From positions 1 through 60,682 of the forward strand of contig NZ_PPPT01000157.1 in the NCBI RefSeq assembly GCF_006483445.1: DNA of 60,682 bases, given 5' to 3'. The translations under genes were made by a program, and so were the position numbers. Below are positions 41,721-50,491 of the stretch, piece after piece; the first letter of the stretch is position 1, and the number at the start of each line of letters is the position of its first letter. Under the pieces are notes generated by a model, which made no database searches, was not told where the DNA came from, and was given only the letters and a program-made list of their open reading frames with translations. The stretch is from Bradyrhizobium guangdongense (GTDB taxonomy: Bacteria; Pseudomonadota; Alphaproteobacteria; Rhizobiales; Xanthobacteraceae).

Positions 41721-41757
41721 GCCCGCAGGCGCATTGTGCACCTGCGGGCTTCTTTAT
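41721..41757. terminator. Hairpin terminator between the caspase-like and SulP genes
   Basis: GCCCGCAGG (41721-41729) pairs with CCTGCGGGC (41741-41749), with the T-rich TTCTTTATT following on the plus strand and ATTTTCAT on the minus strand. It can end the caspase-like transcript arriving from 41764 and might also block readthrough from the other direction. Confidence 0.6.
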
Positions 41758-41763
41758 TGGGAC

Positions 41764-43236
41764 TTACCTGCGGTAATCGCCGTGCTGTCCCATATCTCCG
41801 CCGCGGCCACCGCCGCCCATTCCCATGCCGAGGCCAATGCCGACGCCGATGCCGATGCCCTGCATGATGGCGCCGGGCGGCGGGCCGCTGTCCTGCGGCG
41901 GTGGCGGGCGGCGCTCGACCACGACCTGCTCGGTCGGTTTGCGCTTGGGCGTGTCGACCACCTTCTTTTTCGTCGGGGTGTCGTCGACGCGCTTGTTGAT
42001 CGGCTGGATGATCGGCTTGATCGGGCTCGCCGGCGTCGACGGGCTCGAGCACGGGCAGGTCGCTCCCATCGCCACATTGATCGGAGCGGGGACCGCGGCC
42101 GCGATGCTGCGGTTCTGCACGCGCAGCAGCATCCGGCGCGCCGTGATGGCGAGGTCGCTGTTGCCATAGCTCGCCAGGAACGCCTCGAACGAGGCGCGGG
42201 TGTTGACCGCGTTGGCTTCGCTCCAGGCTTCCATCATGCGCCGGCGCTCCAGCATCGAACGCACGCGCGGGGCGGTGGCGGACTGCGCGAACAGTTCGAC
42301 ATAGGCCTGATAGGCCGGGACCGTGTCGCTCGCGATCACGAGATCATAGGCGGCCTTGGGCTCGCGGCCGCGCAGATCCTTACGCCAGTCGTCGACACTG
42401 CGCGTGCCGCCGGCGAGCGCGAATGACGACGCGCCTGGGGCCGGTGGCTGGCCGCTGCTGTCGCCGAAGAACCGGAAGTCCGCCGTCAGCGACGAGCTCT
42501 CCCAGGGAATCTGCCGCCCGTCGGTCGATTGTGCGACCGAGACGCGGATGCGCTTGAACACCTCCTCGATCGGCAGGTTCGGCTGCTTGGCGACCGAGAG
42601 CACCGCCGCGGTGTAGGGGCTGTCGATACCGGAGCCGTCTTCGGCTTCCGCGCCGGGCGAGGTCGAGTAGGAGATGAAGGTGCCGGGCGCGCCGGCCTTG
42701 GTGTCGACGATCGCAAGCCCGTGGCCGGCTCCGCTGAGTGCCGGGAACGGATTGTTGCGGCAGGCATCGAGCATGAAGATGCGCGACTTCATCGGCAGCG
42801 CGCCGAGCGTGTTGAGCAGATCGTTCAGCCGCACGCCCTGCACGGGAATGTCGGTCTCGCGTTTCGGATCGAGATCGACAGGCACGAGATAGTTCTCGCC
42901 GTCGATCTGCAGGCCGTGGCCGGCGTAAAACACCAGCGCGACCGTATCGGCGCCGGCGGCGCTGACCTTGCCGGCAAAATCAGAGATCGCCTGACGCATC
43001 TCGCCCTGCGCCAGATTGGGGGCCGTGGTGACGTTGAAGCCGGCGCTGCCGAGCAGCTCCGTCATGCCTTTGGCGTCGTTGGCGGCGTTGGGCAGTTCGG
43101 GCACCGCGCGATAGGCGGACTGGCCGATCACGAGCGCGAGGCGCGCTTCGGCATGGGCATCTGTGGGCGTGAAGAATTGCGTGAGTGCGAACAGGCTGGA
43201 CGCAAGGACCAAATTGCAAAGGACTGGACGGCGCAT
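41764..43236 (-). CDS. Exported caspase-family (C14, metacaspase-like) protein
   Basis: 490 aa with a signal peptide (1-29, ending TDAHA). The caspase p20 domain has RLALVIGQSAYRAVPELPNA near residue 32, the His motif VALVFYAGHGLQIDGENYLV and the Cys motif RIFMLDACRNNPF, both catalytic residues intact. The segment GTFISYSTSPGAEAEDGSG follows, a typical substrate-loop region of bacterial homologs. The C-terminus is a Pro/Lys-rich linker and a Gly/Met-rich tail (IGVGIGLGMGMGGGGRGGD). It is therefore predicted to act in the envelope or periplasm rather than the cytoplasm. No operon partner is evident. Confidence 0.9.
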   Translation of the reverse strand: MRRPVLCNLVLASSLFALTQFFTPTDAHAEARLALVIGQSAYRAVPELPNAANDAKGMTELLGSAGFNVTTAPNLAQGEMRQAISDFAGKVSAAGADTVALVFYAGHGLQIDGENYLVPVDLDPKRETDIPVQGVRLNDLLNTLGALPMKSRIFMLDACRNNPFPALSGAGHGLAIVDTKAGAPGTFISYSTSPGAEAEDGSGIDSPYTAAVLSVAKQPNLPIEEVFKRIRVSVAQSTDGRQIPWESSSLTADFRFFGDSSGQPPAPGASSFALAGGTRSVDDWRKDLRGREPKAAYDLVIASDTVPAYQAYVELFAQSATAPRVRSMLERRRMMEAWSEANAVNTRASFEAFLASYGNSDLAITARRMLLRVQNRSIAAAVPAPINVAMGATCPCSSPSTPASPIKPIIQPINKRVDDTPTKKKVVDTPKRKPTEQVVVERRPPPPQDSGPPPGAIMQGIGIGVGIGLGMGMGGGGRGGDMGQHGDYRR

Positions 43237-43348
43237 GATGTCACCTCCATCAGCAATGCGCGTGAGGATGACAGCTTTCTAGGCGCGCACCATGGTCCCG
43301 TCTGTGCGCTGGCTCACGTTCTGATTGGGCAGTACGACTGCCAGAGGA

Positions 43349-44269
43349 TTAGATTAGCCCGCGCTCCCAGGGCGGCTCCGGCGCAAAGCGCATCGCGAGA
43401 AAGTCGATGAAGGCGCGGACCTTCGCGGGAGGCCGGCGGTCGGGCAAGTACACCGCATGTACTGCGGAGGACCGGATCTCCGGCTGGTCGAGCGGCAGCG
43501 CCACCAGCGTTCCCGTGCGCAGTTCATCGGCGATGATGAAGGTCGGTTGCCGAGAGAGACCCTGTCCGGCCAGCGTTGCTGCGCGCAACACGTCGCCATT
43601 ATTGGCACGCAAATTCCCTTTCACCTGGACGCAGATTTCGCCGTTCTCGCCGAACAGCCACTCTTCCGCGCTCGCCTGCTGCGAAAGCGTGTAGCCGAGG
43701 CAATTATGCGCGGCGAGGTCGGCGACGGTGCGCGGCGTCCCATGCGCTGCGAGGTAGGACGGCGCGGCGCAGACCACCAGCCGGTTCGGCGCCAGCCGTC
43801 GCGCCACCATGCTGGAGTCGCGCAGCTTGCCGATGCGGATCGCGAGGTCCCAGCCCTCGTCGGCGAGATCGACGAGGCGATCGTTGAGGCCGAGCTCGGT
43901 GATGACCTTCGGATAGCGCGCGGCAAAGTCCGCGAGCAGCGGTGCGATCTGCTTGGTGCCGAACACGACCGGCACGTTGACGCGCAACAGCCCGCGCGGC
44001 TCGACGCGTTCGGCGGCAACCGCTGCGTCGGCCGCCTCCATGTCGGCGAGGATGCGCTCGGAGGACTCCAGATAGCTGCGGCCGGCCTCGGTGATCGACA
44101 GCCGCCGCGTGGTCCGGTGGAACAGCTTGATGCCGAGCCGTCCCTCCAGCGCGGCGACGTGCTTGGTCACCATGGTCTGCGACAGGCCCATCGACCGCGC
44201 GGCGCCGGACAGGCTGCCGATGGCGGCGACCTTGGCAAAGACTTCCAGGCTGGTGAGCCGGTCGAGCAT
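43349..44269 (-). CDS. LysR-family transcriptional regulator
   Basis: 306 aa. The N-terminal winged helix reads LDRLTSLEVFAKVAAIGSLS, then ARSMGLSQTMVTKHVAALEG and LGIKLFHRTTRRLSITEAG. The C-terminal effector domain has the LRVNVPVVFGTKQIAPLLAD and DLAIRIGKLRDSSMVARRL elements usual for CrgA/YafC-like members. It is divergent from the DoxX gene (44369), with 100 bp between the two starts, so it likely controls that gene and itself. The inducer is not deducible. Confidence 0.94.
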   Translation of the reverse strand: MLDRLTSLEVFAKVAAIGSLSGAARSMGLSQTMVTKHVAALEGRLGIKLFHRTTRRLSITEAGRSYLESSERILADMEAADAAVAAERVEPRGLLRVNVPVVFGTKQIAPLLADFAARYPKVITELGLNDRLVDLADEGWDLAIRIGKLRDSSMVARRLAPNRLVVCAAPSYLAAHGTPRTVADLAAHNCLGYTLSQQASAEEWLFGENGEICVQVKGNLRANNGDVLRAATLAGQGLSRQPTFIIADELRTGTLVALPLDQPEIRSSAVHAVYLPDRRPPAKVRAFIDFLAMRFAPEPPWERGLI

Positions 44270-44368
44270 CTGGTTTCACTCCGTAGGTGTGAAGTGTTTT
44301 TCCAAAATACCGGATTATCATTGATTTGAGAATAGATCATATGGCGTCCAACCCCATTGGAGACAGCC

Positions 44369-44812
44369 ATGATTGATTCCCGTACCGCCCCGTACGCCGC
44401 GCTGGTGCTGCGCGTGGCCCTGGGCGTGTTCTTCCTCGCCCATTCCAGCCTGAAACTGTTCGTGTTCACCCCGGCCGGCACCGCAAAGTTCTTCGGCAGC
44501 CTCGGCCTGCCCGGCGAGCTCGCCTATCTCATCATCGCGGTTGAGGTACTCAGCGGCATCGCGCTGATCCTCGGCGTCTGGACCCGTTATGCGGCGCTGG
44601 CCGGCATCCCGATCCTGCTCGGCGCCATCTTCACCGTGCACGGTGCCGCCGGCTTCTTCTTCACGAACCCGAAGGGCGGCTGGGAATTTCCCGCCTTCTG
44701 GGCGCTGGCGCTGTTGACGCAGGCGCTCCTCGGCGACGGCGCCTATGCGCTGCGTCCCTCGCGCAGCGCGGACGCGCTCGGCGGACAGTTGAGCGGCGCG
44801 GCGTTGCGCTGA
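44369..44812 (+). CDS. DoxX-family membrane protein
   Basis: 147 aa from ATG 44369, with GGAGACAGCC upstream; an ATG four codons earlier is in frame. Four membrane segments and the segments LRVALGVFFLAHSSLKLFVF, TAKFFGSLGLPGELAYLI, VEVLSGIALILGVWTRYAAL and the terminal GGWEFPAFWALALL match the DoxX family of small quinone/redox-linked membrane proteins, which often pair with a LysR regulator. It is the likely target of the divergent LysR gene. Confidence 0.92.
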   Translation: MIDSRTAPYAALVLRVALGVFFLAHSSLKLFVFTPAGTAKFFGSLGLPGELAYLIIAVEVLSGIALILGVWTRYAALAGIPILLGAIFTVHGAAGFFFTNPKGGWEFPAFWALALLTQALLGDGAYALRPSRSADALGGQLSGAALR

Positions 44813-44838
44813 TCCAGGCGGAAAGGAACCAACATCGG

Positions 44839-44870
44839 CCAGCTGCGGAACTTCGCAGCTGGTCATACTT
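44839..44870 (+). terminator. Probable intrinsic terminator after the DoxX gene
   Basis: CCAGCTGCG (44839-44847) and CGCAGCTGG (44854-44862) form a perfect 9-bp stem with a 6-nt loop, 27 bp after the DoxX stop, followed by the moderately T-rich TCATACTTTT. The weak T-run lowers confidence. Confidence 0.55.
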
Positions 44871-45150
44871 TTAGAGCGATCGATATCGCTTCTGCATTGA
44901 TCCATACCTGAATAGGATCAATCTGCTCACGGTCCGCACGCGCTGTGATGGTTACGATCAAGGCGCGCGAAAAACATCGGAAAACATAGGCATTTCTCGC
45001 AGCCCTCGCGGCCGCCTGCGTTACCGAGACGGCAGCCATGCGGTGCGGCCGCGACCCTTGCCTGCTTCTTTGCTTTCACCCTAGAGTTTGCACAACAACG
45101 TCGCGACAACGATCGCGGCTGCAAACAAAAGCACTTGGGGAGAGAAGCAC
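44871..45150. other. Gap upstream of the TRAP transporter operon
   Basis: Together with the terminator this forms a 338-bp gap without a gene. A short palindrome AGCGAT-CGAT-ATCGCT lies near 44875-44890. I see no coding frame or RNA gene. The promoter of the TRAP operon should lie in the second half; GGGGAGAGAAG just before 45151 is its ribosome-binding site. Confidence 0.4.
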
Positions 45151-46182
45151 ATGAAAATCGTGCCTGTAAGCCGTCGTGCATTCATCCGATCGTCGACGGC
45201 CATCGCCGCCGGGCTCATCGCTTCTCCCGCCATCATCGGCCGCGCCGAAGCCGCGATCATGAAGCTGAAATGCTCCTCGTCGCTGCCGAACGATCCCAAA
45301 TTCGCCAACGGCCGCGTCTACTACGACAATCTCGTCAAGCAGATCAAAGCCAACGGCCTCGGTGAGCAGGTCGAGGTGGCCTTCTTCCCGGACAACCAGC
45401 TGGGCCAGGAAATCGACGTCATCAACTCGGTGAAGCTCGGCGTCATCGATCTCATGGTGTCGGGATCCTCGATCTCGGCCAACCTGGTGCCGCTGGTCGG
45501 CACCTTCGACCTCGGCTTCCTGTTCTCGAGCTTCCCGCAGCAGACCAAGGCGTTCGACGCCGGCGCCGCCAAGCCGATCGAGGAGGCGCTCCTCAAGGGC
45601 AGCAACATCCGCATCATCGCCTGGGCCTACAATTTCGGCTCGCGCAGCGTGCTGGCGAAGAAGCCGGTGAAGACGCCGGAAGATCTCGCAGGCCTCAAGA
45701 TCCGGACGCTGCCCAATCCCGTCATCACGGAATGTCTGCGCCTGATGGGCGCTGCCGCGACGCCGCTCGCGTTCGGCGAAATCTACACCGCGCTGCAGGC
45801 CGGTGTGTTGGATGGCCTGGAGCACGATCCACCGACGATCCTCGCCAGCAAGTTCTTCGAAACGTCGAAATTCTACGCGCTGACGCAACACAATTTCTCG
45901 CCGCTCGCGATCTATTTCAGCGACATGACCTTCAACCGCATGGATCCGAAGCTGCGGGAAGGTTTTCTCGACGCGGCGAAGAAAGCTGCCGCCGACACAC
46001 GCGCCCACGGGCTTGCCGTCGAGAAGGAGGCGCTGGCGGCCCTGGCCGAGAAGGGCGTGACGGTAGCTGCATGCGACCGCGAGGCCTTCATCAAGCGCGT
46101 GGCGCCGCAGGCCGAGAATTTCATGAAGGCGCGGCCTGAAGCCAAGCCGGTCATCGACATGATCCGCGCGACCCAGGCCTGA
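45151..46182 (+). CDS. dctP: TRAP transporter substrate-binding protein (DctP family)
   Basis: 343 aa from ATG 45151, preceded by GGGGAGAGAAGCAC. A Tat-like signal (SRRAFIRSSTAIAAGLIASP) ends at RAEA. The mature protein has DctP segments FFPDNQLGQEIDVINSVKLG, AGLKIRTLPNPVITECLRLM and EIYTALQAGVLDGLEHDPPT. The conserved Arg (KIRTLPN) that binds the carboxylate of the ligand is present. It captures an organic acid in the periplasm for the fused DctQM gene 8 bp downstream. The 2-hydroxyacid dehydrogenase gene following suggests a hydroxy- or oxo-acid ligand. Confidence 0.94.
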   Translation: MKIVPVSRRAFIRSSTAIAAGLIASPAIIGRAEAAIMKLKCSSSLPNDPKFANGRVYYDNLVKQIKANGLGEQVEVAFFPDNQLGQEIDVINSVKLGVIDLMVSGSSISANLVPLVGTFDLGFLFSSFPQQTKAFDAGAAKPIEEALLKGSNIRIIAWAYNFGSRSVLAKKPVKTPEDLAGLKIRTLPNPVITECLRLMGAAATPLAFGEIYTALQAGVLDGLEHDPPTILASKFFETSKFYALTQHNFSPLAIYFSDMTFNRMDPKLREGFLDAAKKAAADTRAHGLAVEKEALAALAEKGVTVAACDREAFIKRVAPQAENFMKARPEAKPVIDMIRATQA

Positions 46183-46190
46183 GGTTCGAA

Positions 46191-48044
46191 ATGACAGGCG
46201 CGGCGTCCCTTCCGGGCAGCCGGCACGGGAGCATCAACCTTCTGCTTCGCTTGAGCGACGCGGTTGCGGCCATTCTGCTGGTCGCCGACCTCGTCGTGGT
46301 TTGCGTCTCCGTGCTGCTGCGTTTTCTCTTCAATGCGCCGGTCGAATGGTCGGATGACGTCGCGCGCGGGCTGATGGTCGGATCGGCCTTCTTCGGCGCC
46401 GCAAGTGCGCTTGCGCGCGGCGAGAATGTCGGCGTGTCCTTCTTCCGCGACATGTTGTCGAAGCGATTGCAGGCGGTGATCGACGCGGCGAGCGCGCTGC
46501 TCGTGGTGCTGATCTCGTTCTACGTCGCCTTCAACGCGCTCAAGCTGGGCGCGCTGACGACGGGCCAGACCACCGGATCGGGGCTGCCGCTGGAGCTGAC
46601 TTTCTACCCCATGGGTATCGGCGCGCTGTTCATGACGGTGTTCGCGCTCGATCATTTCCGCAACAGGCCGCTCGCGAACATGATCAACGGCGTTGTTGCG
46701 ATTGCCGCGGTGACGGCGGTCTATCTCGCCTGGGACTATCTGCTGCCGTCAACGCTGCCCTCGTCGGGCACGCTGATGTTCATCGGCTTCTTCGTCACGC
46801 TGTTCGGCGGCTTGCCGATCGGTTTTGCGCTCGCGCTCGCCGCATTGATCTTCATCTGGGTCGAGGGCGCGTTTCCCGGCGTGATCTTCGCCCAGCAGAT
46901 GGCGCGCGGTATCGACAATTTCGTGCTGCTCGCGATCCCCTTCTTCATCCTCGTCGGCTATCTCATGGAAGCCAACGGCATGTCGGTGCGCCTCATCGAG
47001 CTGTTGCAGCGCGCGGTCGGTCGCATGCGCGGCGGCCTCAACGTGGTGATGGTCACCTCCATGGTGCTGTTCTCAGGGATATCCGGCTCCAAGATGGCTG
47101 ATGTCGCCGCCGTGGGTTCGGTGCTGATCCCGGCGGCGCGCCGCTCGAAGCAGAACCCCGGTGGTGCGGTGGCCCTGCTCGCGGCGTCCGCCGTGATGGC
47201 GGAAACCATTCCGCCCTGCATCAACCTCATCATCCTCGGCTTCGTCGCAAACCTGTCGATCGGCGGCCTGTTCGTCGCGGGCCTGTTGCCCTCGGCGCTG
47301 ATGGCGGCGGTGCTGATCGCTGTGTCGATCATTTTTGGCCGCAAGCCGGCGGACATGGAGGAAACCGAGCCGCAGGTTCCGGTCTCGGGGCTATGGAGTG
47401 GGGCGATCGCCGCGTTCGGCCTTATCGCGATGATCTTCGTCGGCTTCAAGTCCGGCTTTGCCACCGCGACGGAAATCTCGGCCTTCGCGGCCGCCTATGC
47501 GATCTGCGTCGGCAGTCTCGTGTTCCGGGAGCTGAGCCTGAAATCGGCCACGCATAGCTTCGTGCAGGCCGCGACCCGAGCCGGGCTCGTGCTGTTCATC
47601 GTTGCCGCCGCGCAGTCGCTCGCCTTCACGCTGACGCTGCAGCAGGTGCCGCATGCGGTCGGCGACTTCATGCTGGCGCTGTCGAAGACCTCTGGCGTCT
47701 GGCTGTTCATGCTGCTCGCGATCCTTGTGCTGATCGTGATGGGCTCAGTGCTCGAGGGTGCGGCTGCGCTCATCATCTTCGGGCCGCTCCTGATGCCGGT
47801 TGCGGTGCAGCTCGGCATCGATCCCCTGCATTTCGGCGTGGTGCTGGTCATCGCGATGGGCGTGGGGCTCTTCGCGCCACCGCTCGGGTTGGGCCTCTAC
47901 GGCGCCTGCCTGATCGGCAACGTGCCGATCGAGCAGACGGTGAAGCCGATCATGGGCTATCTTGGCCTGCTGATGCTCTGCCTGCTCGTGATCGCCTTCG
48001 TGCCGGGGATATCGACCGCACTGCCGCGGGCATTTGGCTACTGA
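46191..48044 (+). CDS. dctQM: TRAP transporter fused small and large membrane subunits (DctQM)
   Basis: 617 aa, longer than a lone DctM (about 430). Residues 1-170 give a four-helix DctQ part (VEWSDDVARGLMVGSAFFGA). The remainder is DctM, starting near SSGTLMFIGFFVTLFGGLPI and including FVLLAIPFFILVGYLMEANG, SGSKMADVAAVGSVLIPAAR, and AETIPPCINLIILGFVANLS. It catalyses sodium-coupled uptake of the ligand delivered by DctP. The Q-M fusion is common in this transporter class. Its stop is 10 bp before the GTG of the next gene. Confidence 0.94.
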   Translation: MTGAASLPGSRHGSINLLLRLSDAVAAILLVADLVVVCVSVLLRFLFNAPVEWSDDVARGLMVGSAFFGAASALARGENVGVSFFRDMLSKRLQAVIDAASALLVVLISFYVAFNALKLGALTTGQTTGSGLPLELTFYPMGIGALFMTVFALDHFRNRPLANMINGVVAIAAVTAVYLAWDYLLPSTLPSSGTLMFIGFFVTLFGGLPIGFALALAALIFIWVEGAFPGVIFAQQMARGIDNFVLLAIPFFILVGYLMEANGMSVRLIELLQRAVGRMRGGLNVVMVTSMVLFSGISGSKMADVAAVGSVLIPAARRSKQNPGGAVALLAASAVMAETIPPCINLIILGFVANLSIGGLFVAGLLPSALMAAVLIAVSIIFGRKPADMEETEPQVPVSGLWSGAIAAFGLIAMIFVGFKSGFATATEISAFAAAYAICVGSLVFRELSLKSATHSFVQAATRAGLVLFIVAAAQSLAFTLTLQQVPHAVGDFMLALSKTSGVWLFMLLAILVLIVMGSVLEGAAALIIFGPLLMPVAVQLGIDPLHFGVVLVIAMGVGLFAPPLGLGLYGACLIGNVPIEQTVKPIMGYLGLLMLCLLVIAFVPGISTALPRAFGY

Positions 48045-48054
48045 GGAGTCTTCG

Positions 48055-49032
48055 GTGAAAGTGCTGCTGGCCCATACGCCGGAGATGCGGCGCAACTATT
48101 ATGGCGAACGCAGCCTGAAGGGCTTGCAGGCCGCCGCCGAGGTCATTCTGCACCAAGGCGATGCCGCGCTCGATGCTGCCGGCTTGGTTGCGGCCGCGCG
48201 CGATGCCGACATCATCGTTGCCGATCGCATGACGGAAGGGCGCGGCGAGATTTTTGCGCAACTGCCAAAGCTGCGCGCCTTCGTCCGCTGCGCTGTCGAT
48301 ATCCGCAATGTCGATGTCGAAGCCGCTTCGCAAGCCGGCGTGCTGGTGACGCGCGCCGGTCCCGGCTTCGTTCAGGCCGTGGCCGAGCTCGCGCTCGGCT
48401 TCATGGTCGATCTGTCGCGTGGCGTGTCGCGCGCCACCGCGGATTATCACGCCGGCCGCAAGCCGGAGGCGCGGATGGGCCGACAGCTCGCCGGCAGCCG
48501 TATCGGCATCATCGGCTTCGGCAGCATCGCCCGCCGTCTCGCCGAGATCGCCAAGGTCCTGGGCATGGAGATTCTGGCCTCCGATCCCTTCGTGACCATT
48601 GACGATCCCGCGATCCGGCAGGTCGCGCTCGACGAATTGCTCGCCGCGTCCGACTACGTCGTCTGCCTCGCGATCGCCAACGCTGAGACGGAGAATTTGA
48701 TCGGGCAGGCGGCGCTGGCCCGGATGCAGCCACACGCTGTCTTCATCAATCTCTCGCGCGGCAATCTCGTCGACGAGGCCGCACTCGCTGCGGCGCTCCG
48801 CGAGAACCGCATCGCCGGCGCCGCTATGGATGTCGGCCGCGCGCTCGACCAGATGCCGTCGCCGGAGCTGGCAAAGCTTCCTAACGTCATCGCCACGCCC
48901 CATGTGGGCGGGCTGACACCGCAGGCGATCGAGTACCAGTCGCTGGAAACGGTGCGGCAGGTCGAGGCGATCATCCGGGGCGAGGCGCCGGTTGGTGCGG
49001 TCAATGCCGATCGCTGGACGCGGCGGCCTTAA
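48055..49032 (+). CDS. D-isomer-specific 2-hydroxyacid dehydrogenase
   Basis: 325 aa from GTG 48055, preceded by GAGGAGTCTT; the frame opens further upstream over the transporter stop. The NAD-binding motif is GIIGFGSIARRLAEIAKVLG with the acid side chain in LASDPF. Catalytic Arg is in AVFINLSRGNLVDEAAL-type position, Glu in the region MDVGRALDQMPSPELAKLPN, and His in NVIATPHVGGL. The usual family form MDVxxxEP lacks here its Glu-Pro and reads MDVGRALDQ, so turnover might differ. It is part of the TRAP operon and could reduce or oxidise the imported acid. Confidence 0.9.
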   Translation: MKVLLAHTPEMRRNYYGERSLKGLQAAAEVILHQGDAALDAAGLVAAARDADIIVADRMTEGRGEIFAQLPKLRAFVRCAVDIRNVDVEAASQAGVLVTRAGPGFVQAVAELALGFMVDLSRGVSRATADYHAGRKPEARMGRQLAGSRIGIIGFGSIARRLAEIAKVLGMEILASDPFVTIDDPAIRQVALDELLAASDYVVCLAIANAETENLIGQAALARMQPHAVFINLSRGNLVDEAALAAALRENRIAGAAMDVGRALDQMPSPELAKLPNVIATPHVGGLTPQAIEYQSLETVRQVEAIIRGEAPVGAVNADRWTRRP

Positions 49033-50207
49033 AGCCGATCGACCGCTCTAAACGTCCCGTCCTTCTGGATGACCGTCAAAAACACCTTTGGCGGCGTGTC
49101 GAGCATCCGCGTGCCCGTGGTGACGAGGCTCCCGCTGATGTCGAAGCGGCCGATCTCGTTGATGACGCGCAGCAGGCCGGCGCGGGTTGGGTTTGGCCCC
49201 GTCTTCTCCAGCGCGGCGGCGGCGAGCCTGGCGGCGACGTAGCCCTCCAGTGACACGAAGTCCGGCGTCAGTGTCGGGTCGAACGCCTTTTGTGCCGCCT
49301 GGTAGTCCGCAACGAGCTTGATCGATGCATCCCATGGAAATGGCACGACCTGCGAAACCACGACGCCTTCGCCGTCGGGGCCAAGCTCCTTGGCGAGCGC
49401 GTTGGCGCCGACGAAGGAGATGTTGACGAAGGTCGGATGGAAGCTGCTGCGATGCGCGAGCTTGATGAACTCGGCGCAGGGGCCATAGGTCCCGACCATG
49501 ACGATGGCTTCGGGCTCGGCGCGCTTCAGCATCCGCCAGGCAGATGCGACAGCGCGCGTATTGCGCTCGAAAGTGCCTTCCGCGGCAAGCTCGAGGCCGC
49601 GCTTGGCGAGCGCGCGCTTGACGCCGGCGAGGCCATCGCGACCGAACGAGTCATCCTGGTAGAAGATGCCGATGCGGGTGAAACGGCGGTCTTCGGTGAG
49701 GTGCCTGATCCAGGACTCGGCTTCCGCGCTGTAGCTCGCGCGGATGTTCACGACATTGGAGAGCTTGGGATCGCGCAAGAATTCGGCGCCGGTGAACGGG
49801 CCGATGAAGGGAATGTTGTGCGCGCTGGTGATCGGGATCGTCGCCATCGCGGTCGGCGTTCCCACCGCCCCGATCAGCGCGAACACCTTGTCGTGCTCGA
49901 TCAGCCGCATGGTCTGCGCCACCGAGCGGTCGGGATCATAGCCGTCGTCGCGGCTGATCAATTGCAATTTGCGGCCGTGGACGCCGCCTTTGGCGTTGAT
50001 CTCGGTGAAGGCCGAAATGATGCCCTGCCGCATGCGCTGCCCGAGCGCGGAGGAGGGGCCTTCGAGAGCGGCGGCCTGCCCGAACAGGATCGTGTCCGCG
50101 CTGACGCCGACCTCGTCGCTCCTTGCAGCGAACGCACTCGCTGCCGTCAGCACGACGGCCAACACAACGATCAGGACGATGCGTGTCGCGAGTCTGTAGC
50201 GTGCCAT
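49029..50207 (-). CDS. ABC transporter substrate-binding protein (branched-chain amino acid type), orphan
   Basis: 392 aa with signal peptide (1-28, ending ASAFA). The mature part begins VGVSADTILFGQAAALEGPS, then GIISAFTEINAKGGVHGRKL, the typical Peripla_BP_6 opening, followed by ALIGAVGTPTAMATIPITSA and IGIFYQDDSFGRDGLAGVKR. No permease or ATPase genes are next to it, so it must serve a transporter encoded elsewhere or act as a sensor. Its last 4 bp overlap the convergent dehydrogenase gene. Confidence 0.92.
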   Translation of the reverse strand: MARYRLATRIVLIVVLAVVLTAASAFAARSDEVGVSADTILFGQAAALEGPSSALGQRMRQGIISAFTEINAKGGVHGRKLQLISRDDGYDPDRSVAQTMRLIEHDKVFALIGAVGTPTAMATIPITSAHNIPFIGPFTGAEFLRDPKLSNVVNIRASYSAEAESWIRHLTEDRRFTRIGIFYQDDSFGRDGLAGVKRALAKRGLELAAEGTFERNTRAVASAWRMLKRAEPEAIVMVGTYGPCAEFIKLAHRSSFHPTFVNISFVGANALAKELGPDGEGVVVSQVVPFPWDASIKLVADYQAAQKAFDPTLTPDFVSLEGYVAARLAAAALEKTGPNPTRAGLLRVINEIGRFDISGSLVTTGTRMLDTPPKVFLTVIQKDGTFRAVDRL

Positions 50208-50491
50208 GACCGCGCTGATGCGGAATGAGCGGAATGCGACGTGAACAATAGTTCGACGGCCTGAAAATGTCGCTAATCACTTCTGTAACCGAGGCCCGTA
50301 ATACTGCGGGGAAAAGCAGCAGATTGTGCAGATGATATCGCGCGATGCAGCCTAATCGTTAACTAAGCCCGCCAATGCACCAGGAGTCGGTTCCCGAATT
50401 GGCTAGTTTTTAACTGCAACGCTTGTCCGATCGCCGACGCCAGGGTGCGACCGGAGGTTTTGCACCGCGGCTTGAGGGGACGACGAGCACG

